A DNA stretch of 64,000 nucleotides from positions 20,032-84,031 of the forward strand of contig JAUCBJ010008400.1 in NCBI GenBank assembly GCA_032718475.1, written 5' to 3'. This DNA is from Nemertoderma westbladi. Its lineage: Eukaryota > Xenacoelomorpha > Nemertodermatida > Nemertodermatidae. The notes under the pieces are model-generated. The model was not told where the DNA came from and made no database searches. It saw nothing but the letters and a program-made list of their open reading frames with translations. Position 1 is the first letter of the stretch. Every line of letters starts with the position of its first letter. Positions 1-9,665 of the stretch are shown one piece after another. The position numbers and the translations under genes are program-made.

Positions 1-1
1 C

Positions 2-193
2 CACGATCAATTTATTACACTAGAAAATAAATGTGCTTTCCACTTAAACACAAGGGATAACTGTCTGCGGTACTGCTCTGCAAAACGTGTCGGTGGGTTT
101 GAATTGAAACGATTTTTCGTGAGAAAGCGTTTAACTGACACTGATGATAAACAGAAAGAAATAACTGCGGTGGAAGATGTACTCGTACAGTAG
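2..193 (+). CDS. 3' end of Polinton A nuclease-like gene (partial)
   Basis: An open frame runs from the window edge to TAG at 191-193 (63 residues). It aligns with the second half of the 35983-36510 gene of Polinton B, sharing the Cys/His-rich core around CAFHLNT and NCLRYCSAKR. Copy A continues about 30 basic and acidic residues further than copy B because B has a one-base loss near its end, so A probably shows the true C terminus. The Cys/His pattern suggests a zinc-binding tail. Catalytic residues would lie upstream, outside the window. Function is not established. Confidence 0.65.
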   Translation, partial: HDQFITLENKCAFHLNTRDNCLRYCSAKRVGGFELKRFFVRKRLTDTDDKQKEITAVEDVLVQ

Positions 194-1241
194 GTTTACT
201 CTAAGCATGTAATATGATGGGATAATATAATTGTTTTAATGTCAATAAAAATAATAAAAACATTAAAATCTATTTTTTTATATCTCAGTTTGACTGAAGG
301 TGTAGGGCTTAAGTTTACACTCACAAACACACCGTACCTACCGGTAGCCGGCTGTTGTATCAGAGTTTAACTACCAGTAGCTGACTTTACACACATACAG
401 ACATATAGCAACAACGCTAAACTGTAGAACGGCAGAATGGCACCCCCTTCTAGAGTGCACCGACAGCAGCCACAGCGCTTTAGCGTTACTTACTAATAAT
501 AAAATTAAATTAACTCGACATGGGGGGGTTCGTGAATGCAGCATTAGAGGGGCCCACCTAACAATAGGCCTACTGGTACCGGCACTGTAGCACTCTTGTA
601 ACTGTATACTTGGATAGAGCAAGGGCATGCAGGTTTCTTCGATTTAAGGATTAGGCTATTACACTTGAATGCTTCCAATTTTCTGTTTACAACTTTAATT
701 GGTCTAATCTACATTACTGTGGGCTACTACTGTTGCATAGGCAAGCCTATACAGCTATAGTTAACTTTATGTGGCCCCCTTTTTCGAATGTTGACTCAAT
801 ATGGTTGGTCTAATCTACATTACTGTGGGCTACTACTGTTGCATAGGCAAGCCTATACAGCTATAGTTAACTTTATGCGGCCTCCTTTTTCGAATGTTGA
901 CCCAATATGGTTTACGGTTAACCTTTAGAACTCACACTAGGCGCACCTTCATTCGGTTAGGCATATAGGCCTAATCACTACTCCTCAACTGAAAGCCGCC
1001 TAGCACATTGATACAATAGGTGTGGCTAGCAATATATAAAATTCACCGCGCCCAAGTTCATTCATTCACTTAAATGTTGTAGGCCTATAGGCCTATAAAA
1101 CATAGTTAGTTTATTTATGTATTCGCTTTTTTTTTAATTAGATATAAAATATAAAATATACAATACAATACAAAAACCTACTGATACCGGTAACACACGT
1201 GACTAATTATATAGGCCTATGAGTCTACTTGCTGTACGAGT
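194..1241. other. Polinton A central spacer, non-coding
   Basis: AT-rich sequence between the convergent gene blocks. Many short TAGGCCTAT-type and ACCGGT motifs are present, and a 106-bp tandem duplication lies at 701-912. No ORF here looks like a gene. The corresponding spacer of Polinton B (36511-38058) differs in sequence and is also filled with duplications. Confidence 0.5.
701..912. repeat. Tandem duplication, 106-bp unit, two copies
   Basis: Two copies starting GGTCTAATCTACATTACTGT at 701 and 807 differ at only a few bases (for example TGTGGCCC against TGCGGCCT), so the duplication is recent. Confidence 0.9.
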
Positions 1242-1595
1242 CTACTGACGTATTCTCGGATCAGATGGAAGTAGTCGAGTTGGTGTTGGAACTGGAGCTG
1301 CTGCTATATCTTCATGTTCATCCCAGTTATCTCCCCTACTATAATTGTCTAGACTTATCTGATGCGCCGCTCCAGGTTGTACTCTAATGTTTAAATTGAA
1401 GTTTTTATTGGTCGTCAATGTGGTTTGGTAACCTTGGCTGCCGCTGGTTTTATTTTTAATCATTATTGTTATTTCACCGTTGTTGTTTTTTAAATGTAAT
1501 TCAGTTACATTTAATGATGTGAAATAAAGGTCGTCTCCATCAACATCAAATTTTAATAAACAGTCGTCGCTATTTTCAATGAAAGAAAATGCCAT
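1242..1595 (-). CDS. Hypothetical 117-residue protein in the Polinton A spacer
   Basis: ORF on the minus strand starting MAFSFIENSDDCLLKFDVDG. The first 85 residues look like alternating beta strands (KFDVDGDDLYFTSLNVTELHL, then EITIMIKN), followed by an acidic stretch (DNWDEHED) and a Pro-rich tail. No transmembrane segment or known catalytic motif is visible. It lies in the same orientation as, and downstream of, the TBP-like gene, in a position where Polinton B has no equivalent ORF. It may be an optional Polinton gene or a chance ORF. I do not recognise the family. Confidence 0.4.
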   Translation of the reverse strand: MAFSFIENSDDCLLKFDVDGDDLYFTSLNVTELHLKNNNGEITIMIKNKTSGSQGYQTTLTTNKNFNLNIRVQPGAAHQISLDNYSRGDNWDEHEDIAAAPVPTPTRLLPSDPRIRQ

Positions 1596-2363
1596 CTTGG
1601 ATGTCGGTGTTGGATGTTGGATGTCGGAACGGATGTTGGTTGATTGATAGAGAAGGATTGTCGGAACTGAAGTTTGTTGAGGTTAGTTTTTTTTTTTTTC
1701 AAATATGAAGATAAGTTAGGCCTAGTCTATACCGGTATTTATTTTTTTATTTTACGGTAGGGAAACAAAATTATAGTTCACTGTTAGAAAAATTGAGTTT
1801 ATATATATTTTTGTAGAGGGTCGCAGATGTTTAGATTACAAAATTCTCATAGTTAACAAAATGCACAACATAAACCTTTCCCATGCGGATTAGTTAGCGA
1901 TATATGCTCTGTTCGTTGTTCTATTCTGAATGTAGGGAGATGCATAGCTGATGTTTTAATAATATGTACCGGTATACAGACTAGTAACAGATAGGAGGGC
2001 ATCGTCTTTGACTATGAATACCAGCACATAGCCCTAATCTTTTCTCACCGAGCTTAGCGTTGCCTGCCGCACACACATACACTCATAAGTAACAGATGCG
2101 CTATTGTAGCTCACTCGTGAGCAGCGATGCTTAGTTAGCTAGCTAGCTAGCTACGGCCGCTGAGTAAACTATGCCTACTCGAGTGTTACAAGCAATCGCT
2201 CTACTGAAGTTAGTTAGTTAGTTAATTTCCCCCAACTAGTTGTTGATTTTAAAAAAATATTCATAAATTTTTTCCAGCCAAATTTAATATATATTTTACA
2301 GTAAAAATCTCCACCACCAAACAGCAACAACAACAACAACAACAACAATAAATTTCACTCGCA
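1596..2363. other. Non-coding spacer with short simple repeats
   Basis: Contains (GCTA)n around 2136-2155, (GTTA)n around 2211-2225 and an (ACA)n tract at about 2322-2349. No gene seen. Confidence 0.5.
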
Positions 2364-2915
2364 CTAATTATATTTTACATCAAAAACCCTCGCACCAAAC
2401 AATAATAAATTATTAACCAGTTTGTTGAATATAGGATAATATATATGAAATTTAAATGGGGAACACATTAATGTACATTTACCAGTGTAGAAGCAGCAAA
2501 CAACAACAATATTATTTATTCTGACTTTACAGTTATTGAATATTTCGGGCTCGTATGAAATTTCTAGTTTAATATTATCAAATATAACATAAAACCCGAT
2601 ATTGTTTATAAGTAACCTATAAATTACGGTATCGATACTAAAAATTTAAGAACACAAATTGATTGATTTAAAAATCAAATTAATGTTTGTTTTTTCGAAT
2701 ATATGCTTTTTCACTTTATTAAAATTATATTTTCTACCGAGAATTGTTATTCGTCCATTTGTAAACATTAATATGGTTGCACCAAATACCTTATATATAA
2801 ACTGATTAGGTTTGAGTACAATTTTACCATTCAATTGATTTTTTAATTCTTTTAAATTAAGTCCATAAATGATCTGCTTACAACTTATATTTTTATTTAC
2901 TATTTGATAATTCAT
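2364..2915 (-). pseudogene. TBP-like protein gene of Polinton A, broken by one stop codon
   Basis: The start ATG (2915) overlaps the end of PolB by about 20 bases, as in Polinton B. The frame aligns with the intact 182-residue gene at 38059-38607. A TAA at 2646-2648 ends the protein near residue 90, at a position where copy B reads Tyr. Downstream, the same frame stays open and similar to copy B for another 90 codons to TAG at 2364-2366, including the YEPE and F-x-TGK motifs of the second repeat. This is therefore a single nonsense mutation in an otherwise conserved 183-codon frame. Function is as argued for the copy B gene. Confidence 0.7.
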
Positions 2916-5900
2916 CATCAACACCATCGTCTTTTGGTTCTTCATAAATTGGTATATTTGATATTTTTATAGGTTTTTTGAGGTTTGTTTTATAGTGCCC
3001 CCAAGGAAGTGATTGATTTTTATTAACCCAATAAAGTTTATCATCAAAGCTACTGAGTGCAAATTTATTTTGCTTTAAGGTATAAATACGATGTAATTTA
3101 GATTGAAATCTGTGTATGTTTTTTTTTATTTCTTCATTTGAGTTATATGCTTTTAAATATTCTTCATGTGTAATATTCGTTTCCACAACAGCTCTTGTAA
3201 TACCTTTTGCTCTACGAATATTTTTGTTATTCCATTCCAAAATTGAATATAATTTTGGTCTTAAAAATACTGCTTGTTTAATTTCACGTGAAGCTAGTTC
3301 ATCTTTACAGTAATAAAGTCTCGATTTATTTTTATCGCTGTAGAGAGGGTGATCCTTAGGGTAATTGGATGTATCTAAAATATTATTTTTAATTAATGCT
3401 TTTAAAAAATTATTCTGCGATGTATTATAGTAACATCCTATTAAAGAGTCCGTATCTGATGCAGCAATTTCAATACGGCAGTTTAATTCTTTCTCAATAG
3501 GTAACAATTTATTGTAGAACAGCTCATACATATCCAATTTAGCCAAGTCCAACACAGTGCTACCAATAAATATAGGCTTATCGAGAGTTACAGAGTCTTT
3601 CACTAATAAATGTCCCAATAATGTATTATTGTATATTATAAATTGTTCATGATTAATACGATTTACTAATTGGTCGCATTTATCATTGCTATTTGCGATA
3701 CGAAAGTTACATCGATCTCTTATCTTTTCTATTGATTTGCCAAATAACGAATTATTAAGCAATTTCGTGACAGCTGTTTCAATGTAACTTTTTGCTAGTC
3801 GCCTTTGATTAATATTAAAATCGATGTAATTTTTAAATACAAATTCTTGTTGAAAAGAATATAATTTATGTAGTTTAGTAACAATTAATCCATGTTTTAT
3901 ATAAAATTTTAACAGTTTCAAATGTAAATGATAAAACTCTTTATCAAATTGCGTCAGCAAGAGTTTTGGTATAGACATTCTATATTTACGGGAGGTACCT
4001 CTTTGTATCGATAAGTTATTAAATTGTTCCCTCATATAAGGCGAAAGCATTGATTCATTTATACTTAAATGCTCTGGAGCTAACGGTAATTGTAATGTTT
4101 GATCGTGAATAGCTTTGGGATAATTTAAATCACATATTAAAAAATATCCAGTAGATCCATCAATGTCTAAATCTACCAAGTACTCGATTAGTTTTTCTGG
4201 AATTGCATTCTCTAAGTGTTTAATACTTACTTCTTTGAATTGTGAGGTGGGTAGTTTTTTACTTAAATTCCCAGAACATAAAGAGTTGAAATCAATATTA
4301 AAAATATGGCATTCTTCCTTAGTAGAATCATATGTACTTGTTCCTGGTATATTTGATTCTATATAATGCTTTGGACAAAATGAAACACCACCCCTAATTG
4401 ATTTTTCAAAATCTCTATATGTCTGATAATCCTTTATTAATTCTATTTTACATTTATTATATTTTAGTGCGCAATCATAGGTAAATGACGCGATACTACA
4501 GTAAAAAACCGCTTCTAAATCGTAATTTTGTTTACAAACATTCCTAAAATTCTCAAATATATCAGCAAGCAAACAAACATCGAGTTTTAAATAGGCTAAA
4601 AGATAATCTTTGAGATTCACACAGTCGAATTGTACCCATGATAATTCCGCAAACCTATAATCTTCAGTTGTGCATGTTTTTTGACTTAAGTTACTAAAAA
4701 AATTATTTATAGACGGCAAACCAGTATCATTAAATTTATTTATATCTGTCAAGTACTCGTATGGAAATACTCCTTTCCGTTTAATTGTTGAGTTATTCAA
4801 GTTTGGATAAAAATATTTCATTTCTTGTAGAGTAATAGGTAAAATTGAGCTTATATAATGACTCGCTACATCCTTTGTTGAACACTCAACTAAATTACTT
4901 AAAGAAAAGCTTAAAAATTGATATGTGTCTAAGAAACGTAACTCAATTTTCTTAGAAGTGTTTTTAATTGGGATAAATGCACTCAGTGAAATATATCGTT
5001 CTGTATTTCTCGGTATAACCTTTATATCCCGATCTGTGTATTTCTTATCTCTAAATCCGGTTTGTAATATACAATGTATATCATAATTACTGGAATTATG
5101 CCCGCAAAGTACATACAGGTATCGTTTCAATGATAAACTTCGGTTACAACTATTACAGGCTGCCGCAATATATTTACCTGTAATATGTGAATGATGTCTG
5201 TTTTTCCCTACATTATTATTTAAAGTAACATTACAATAGAAACAAAATTTTGCTTGTTCAAAATTTACAAAATCAATATTAGTAAATGACATAGATTTAT
5301 GAGTGTATATTTCTGACCAACAACATAATTCAGTTAAATCAGTATATAATGAATCTAAGAAATCTTGAATACAATTATTATTATTTGACTTTACGAATGT
5401 TTTCAAATGACATTTTGGAGCATCAATTAATTCAGTATTGGGAACAATTAAATAACTCACAGCACACGGTATATGCTCCTGTATAATTTGATTATTAACT
5501 GAAGGTTGTAAGATACATTCTATATCAAAGTAGGTGACAAACAATGGGGCTAAGGTTTTATCTAAATTTGTAAAACTAATGTGTGTTCTTTTTTTATTAG
5601 GTAGTTTCTCTCGTTGACTTCTTCCTTGGTAGCATGCGAGACGGTGTCGATGAAGAACTTCCGCTCGAAAAAAATGAGCCAAACACCTTTCACAATATTT
5701 CCTATTCCCGATATGAAGAGCTCTTGTATTCAGCAATCGATTCAAGTTAGTTATGCTAACATAATGATTCAGTTTAGGTACATTGTTATTTTTTACTACA
5801 AGTAATATATTTAATAACTGTTTATCAGGTGTAATTTTACTAAACGGAGGTTGTCTTAATATAGATACAGGGGTGCGTTTGTTGTCGTTATTCCAACATA

Positions 5901-6186
5901 GTAAATTAATTATATATTTTGAATTTTGTTTTTCAAAAAGTTTAATCGCTAACTGCCACTCTGTTGGATAATCATTTTTCCCGTTGTAAAAAATGAAATG
6001 ACTCATATAATTTTTGTACGACGAAGTAAGCTGTTTGTTGTTTTTCACTTTGCTACCAAATTTGGCGGTTAGAATAGTCCATTTGAAACAGTCATTATCA
6101 GCCGTTTGTATATTTATTGTACAATTTTTACCTGATAGAGCCTTAGGTAATTCCATATATCCATGCCCCTTATATAGTAACGACCT
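2893..6186 (-). pseudogene. Protein-primed DNA polymerase B of Polinton A, C-terminal piece
   Basis: Open frame for about 1097 codons, aligning over its whole length with PolB of Polinton B. Motifs in order: exonuclease I (YFDIEC, near 5530), a Cys-rich insert with CxxC and HHSH, exonuclease III (YLKLDVCLLAD, near 4570), polymerase motif A (DFNSLCSG, near 4290), motif B (NNSLFGKS, near 3755) and motif C (SDTDS, near 3450). Motif A has Cys where copy B and most family-B enzymes have the Tyr that selects dNTPs, which may be decay. The N-terminal zinc-finger quarter is missing: the first residues of this frame (up to 6228) are LTR sequence. The missing part is at 57332-58101. It is intact apart from the break. 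Confidence 0.93.
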
Positions 6187-6461
6187 TGTGCGAGACTCAG
6201 TCTCCCTGCCTTTGGATATATATTGCATAACCTACAAGAGGCCATGCCTTTGACTGTCTGACTATTCAGCTATTGTTATTAACCTACCGTATTCAGCTAT
6301 TATATTGCGCTGTATTAACGTTATGTACCGGTAACGACTGCTGTTACATATACCGGTATCTACAACTGATCTATATATATATTTTATTATTATATATGCT
6401 CGGGTCCGTGATAGTTGGAGTTTACCTACTCTTCATTTTATACACATATACAGTCCACACA
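6187..6461 (-). mobile_element. Lone BEL LTR at the break in Polinton A
   Basis: 275 bp, beginning TGTGCGAG and ending CACACA on the plus strand. By eye it is identical to the LTR at 58102-58376, in the opposite orientation. The left flank ends GACCT (AGGTC on the polymerase strand). The right flank starts ATTGC and does not match, so this is not a simple solo LTR with its own target duplication. No BEL internal sequence follows. Confidence 0.92.
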
Positions 6462-6675
6462 ATTGCAGTTTAGGAATACTCTCGACTTTCTCTTTCATTA
6501 TTTTTATGTCTTTGGCAATAGCAGTTAGCATTGTCTCGAAGCGGTCGATTTTTGGGCCCATTTTGAGACTATGATATGCAGATTCAGAGATTTTGTACAG
6601 ATAGCAAATACAAAAATAGGCCTATGGCAGTAGGGAGTTACCTGTAGGCAAGTCAGTCACTCAGTCATCATCCCG
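6462..6675. other. No feature seen
   Basis: Unique-looking sequence flanking the LTR. It matters only as the presumed original flank of the full BEL copy (see findings). Confidence 0.4.
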
Positions 6676-7406
6676 TCATTTCATTTCCAATAACATTATT
6701 AAAATTTTATTTCCATAATCAATATATAAATCGTGAATAACATTTGTACAACTAGGCGTTACTACAACATGGTCCAGCCATGAGGTCGTGCCAAAAGCAG
6801 CACTAACAAAGGAAAAATTTGATTTATTTAAATGATCAACATCAAAAATTTCAAGGTTGAAATCTCTGCACCATTCAGACAGTTCATTGAAAAACATTCT
6901 ACCCGGTGCTGCATTAAAGTCTCCAATAATACAACAGCTGGTCGATGGAGATGACTCAATCAAGCACCGTAGCCTACCTAGATATTCTAAATATAAATCC
7001 ATATTATCAGTTGTCTCCTACGGTAAATATACATTAATAATAAGAGTTTTTATACCATTTATCCCATTAATATAAATAGGCATTATCCTAGAATCATCCA
7101 AATTTATTCGGTCTATAGCAGGAACTCATTCCTGCCTAACTAAAATAGATAAAAAATACTTATGTATCGTACTAAGAAATGCTAGTTCTTGTTTAGGTAA
7201 CATATGTTCCTGCAACAGTACTATGTCAGATCTATCACATGAAATGCTAGTTCTTGTTTAGGTAACATATGTTCCTGCAACAGTACTATGTCAGATCTAT
7301 CACACAAATTACACACTACTAAGAGAGATTCAACAGTGCGTATAGAATTACAATTATATGTAGCAATACAGATTGATTTAGTGTTATATATAGTAGAAGA
7401 AGCCAT
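6676..7406 (-). pseudogene. LINE apurinic-type endonuclease domain, decayed fragment
   Basis: Starts at an ATG near 7406 (MASSTIYN). The endonuclease motifs are in order: ATYNCNSIR, DIVLLQEHMLP, TLIINVYLP, then IIGDFNAAPG and WLDHVVVT. These are the usual blocks of the endonuclease at the N terminus of non-LTR retrotransposon ORF2. Several stops and a 65-bp tandem duplication (7176-7304) break it, and no reverse transcriptase follows. The exact LINE clade cannot be read from this piece. Confidence 0.8.
7176..7304. repeat. 65-bp tandem duplication inside the LINE fragment
   Basis: Units start GAAATGCTAGTTCTTGTTTA at 7176 and 7241 and are essentially identical. 65 is not a multiple of three, so the duplication also breaks the endonuclease frame. 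Confidence 0.9.
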
Positions 7407-7803
7407 GATTAAAAAATATATTATTTTATAAAAGTAAAGAACCATAAAAAAGCTAATTAATAGAAAACGCAATATATATACATAATAAGTACCGGTGGTA
7501 CAGCTGCTGCTTATTTATCAGAAGCATCAAATTCCATTATTTCCAATGAGTTAGCGAGATCGTCATTTACCGTAACTATTGTATTCTCGACACCTTGCGA
7601 TGCAACATTGGCCCCTTTGGGTGCTGTGTTGGAGTCCAGCACGGCATGCGGTAGATTGATTATCTGGACGCCTTAATCGCGGTCAGTATTCGAACTTCCA
7701 TATTTGGCTGAATTCCGGCTATATAAGGGGAGGGGAGTACGATTTTGAGGTCCAAGATTTGGATGAGTTGAGGTGGAGATCGGAGACCTCGGGCGAGTTT
7801 CGG
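7407..7803. other. No gene seen
   Basis: AT-rich and then mixed sequence up to the GC-rich start of the older LTR element. No recognisable feature. Confidence 0.35.
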
Positions 7804-9063
7804 CTAGGGGATGAGGTGGATTGGATGGAAGAGACACCGATACAGTCTACATCTGGACTGCAGGGAATGCCAATGCTTGGGGGGGTCCGAGGGAAGGACT
7901 AGGGGAGGATGAGCCAGGACGATGGAAGGGTGGAGGGTTACGGGCGAGTACCAGGCTGGGAAGGGATATGGTGGATGAACCGGGATCCTGGGTTTGGAGC
8001 CGCTTGTGGTAGAGGAAGTAGAGGAGGACGAGTTCGGGGAGATGCTGCTGATAGAGAGAATCGGCCGGGCGGACACGGACTGGGTGGACAGGAGAGTGAT
8101 GACAGCCAGCGGGGTGAGACGCCCCCGGCAAGCGAGCCTGGGAGCATGGGGAGCCGGCGATGAACTTCCCGGCGAACATGATTCGGCTGGGCGAGCAACT
8201 GGGAATGGCACCACGAGTAGTGTTTGGGGAAATGATGCCAAGGGTGGAGGAGGACGTCGACATGGGTAGGGAAGACAAGGTTAAAATGTTCACCTATCAG
8301 CAGCTCCATAGACCCAGGAGGCTACACAGAGCCAAGGACGACTTGGGGCGAGAGACATTGATAGACGGTTGCGACTACTGTGGGAGACTAACCCATCAGC
8401 AGAAAAACTGTCTGTATCACTACCAGAAGGGGGCGACATGTCTATATTGCCACGAGCCTACCCATAGGATGGGTGCATGCCCAAGGTTGCACCACAGGTG
8501 TTCGAAGTGCAAGTTTAGAGGGCATTTTGAGCGCCAGTGGGACTGGATGGATGATGAGGAGAAGTTCCGTATTTTCGAGGATTGGGCCGACATCGGAGTC
8601 ATGATAAGGCCAATGATGAAGGCCCAGGAGTTCCGGTGGGGGCTTTTCAATGTAAACCTAGAGGCCCACCAGCACTAAGAGGAGACTACCATTCACGTAT
8701 CAGGAGGTAGCGACAGCGGCATCACATGGAGGGGTTATTAACACCCAATGATATCTAGACAGGTGGTTGCCAGAGAACAGGATGGAATTCATGGACTTTC
8801 TGGTGGAGCATGTGCCGCGTGGGATGAAGATGATCTTGTGGGACGCTACCAGAGGGAAGCAGGCAGAGCACTCGGTGGCACCACCTGCGAAGCGATACCG
8901 CGAATTGCTAACGCCCGCACCCAAGGAACCAACAATGGGGCTCGGCAAGACAGTATCAACGCGTATGAGTAGCCTCAAGAGCAAACAGGAGGGGAGAAAG
9001 CGACCAAGGCAGGATAATGATGAGGCAAAGAGATGAAATGGTTTCCGGAGTGTACGGGAGGAG
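7804..9063 (+). mobile_element. Older LTR element, left part (gag-like remnant)
   Basis: GC-rich sequence with zinc-knuckle coding (8160-8678), interrupted by the young LTR element and resuming at 16184. Evidence that the two sides belong together is the 5-bp target duplication CACTT on both sides of the insert and the related terminal structure at 16839-16876. The 5' LTR is not recognised, so the left boundary is approximate. Many overlapping ORFs on both strands here come from base composition. Confidence 0.5.
8160..8678 (+). CDS. Gag-like zinc-knuckle protein fragment (older LTR element)
   Basis: 172 residues. Two canonical CCHC knuckles: C71-x2-C74-x4-H79-x4-C84 and C94-x2-C97-x4-H102-x4-C107. 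A third, C114-x2-C117-x4-H122, lacks its last Cys (Trp at the position). The knuckles are nucleic-acid-binding modules of retroelement Gag proteins. The 5' part of the gene lies upstream in other frames, so the shown ATG is only the first in this frame. The C-terminal 45 residues are acidic and Met-rich. No protease or RT follows before the inserted element. Confidence 0.6.
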   Translation: MNFPANMIRLGEQLGMAPRVVFGEMMPRVEEDVDMGREDKVKMFTYQQLHRPRRLHRAKDDLGRETLIDGCDYCGRLTHQQKNCLYHYQKGATCLYCHEPTHRMGACPRLHHRCSKCKFRGHFERQWDWMDDEEKFRIFEDWADIGVMIRPMMKAQEFRWGLFNVNLEAHQH

Positions 9064-9068
9064 CACTT
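9064..9068. repeat. Target site duplication CACTT, left copy
   Basis: Five bases directly before the LTR; repeated at 16179-16183 directly after the second LTR. Confidence 0.9.
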
Positions 9069-9615
9069 TGTTAGCTTATCCAATTCCGCTAACACAAACC
9101 CATAGAGTGAGCCATAAAGCAATATTGGGAGCACGAGGTTGATTACCAATCAACCTCGTGTCAGCCCAGTAAACGGGGACAATAGGCCCCAAAGGAGACA
9201 CACACAATAGGGGTCAGGGGCCAAACCCCTAACCGAGAGAGAACACAGGGAGTGAAGGGAAACACTCCAAAGGGTGCCAACAGGGGTATCAACCAATCAG
9301 AGGGGGGAAAGGCATCGATTGAGTAGCAATAAGGCCAACGTGCAATATATTACCGGTCGTGCTATCCATTCACTTCAGTTATCTCAGTCTGTCACTACAG
9401 TCACGGTAGTACGGTGACAATTTAGACCATCACCGCCGTCACCAATCACATATCATTCAGTATACCGGTTAACTGTGCTATCTACTATCACTCTGTATTA
9501 TATATATATCAGTCCATAATAACGACACTGGAACAACAACTCTTTTCATTCACACGGCGGGGACGCGTACATAAGCGACACCGGATAAACCGGGATCCTC
9601 TCGGATCCCGTCACA
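9069..9615 (+). repeat. 5' LTR
   Basis: 547 bp. It is rich in perfect hairpins: TGTTAGC (9069-9075) pairs with GCTAACA (9088-9094); CACGAGGTTGATT (9132-9144) pairs with AATCAACCTCGTG (9148-9160) across a 3-base loop; CGGGATCC (9591-9598) pairs with GGATCCCG (9603-9610) five bases before the LTR end. Confidence 0.93.
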
Positions 9616-9665
9616 GTCTAAATTCTAGGCCTGCCGAACTGTAGCTGACAGCCACCAAAGACAAG

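Larger units (their letters stand above)
1..6186 (-). mobile_element. Polinton A, left-hand piece (middle to polymerase gene)
   Basis: This stretch matches Polinton B between its nuclease-like ORF and the polymerase: the end of a plus-strand gene (2-193), a non-coding spacer, then a convergent minus-strand TBP-like gene and PolB. The window starts inside the element, so its left terminus is not seen. At 6186 the polymerase gene stops abruptly against a BEL LTR. The missing N-terminal part is on the opposite strand at 57332-58101. Strand refers to the polymerase block. Confidence 0.9.

Noticed and set aside
6187-6461. Ordinary solo LTR inside Polinton A
   Set aside because: Flanks do not form a target duplication (GACCT on the left, ATTGC on the right), and the sequence beyond is not polymerase. 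Its matching flank is at 58101.
7804-8309. Several overlapping long ORFs on both strands
   Set aside because: GC-rich composition leaves stops rare in all frames; only the 8160-8678 frame has a recognisable motif.
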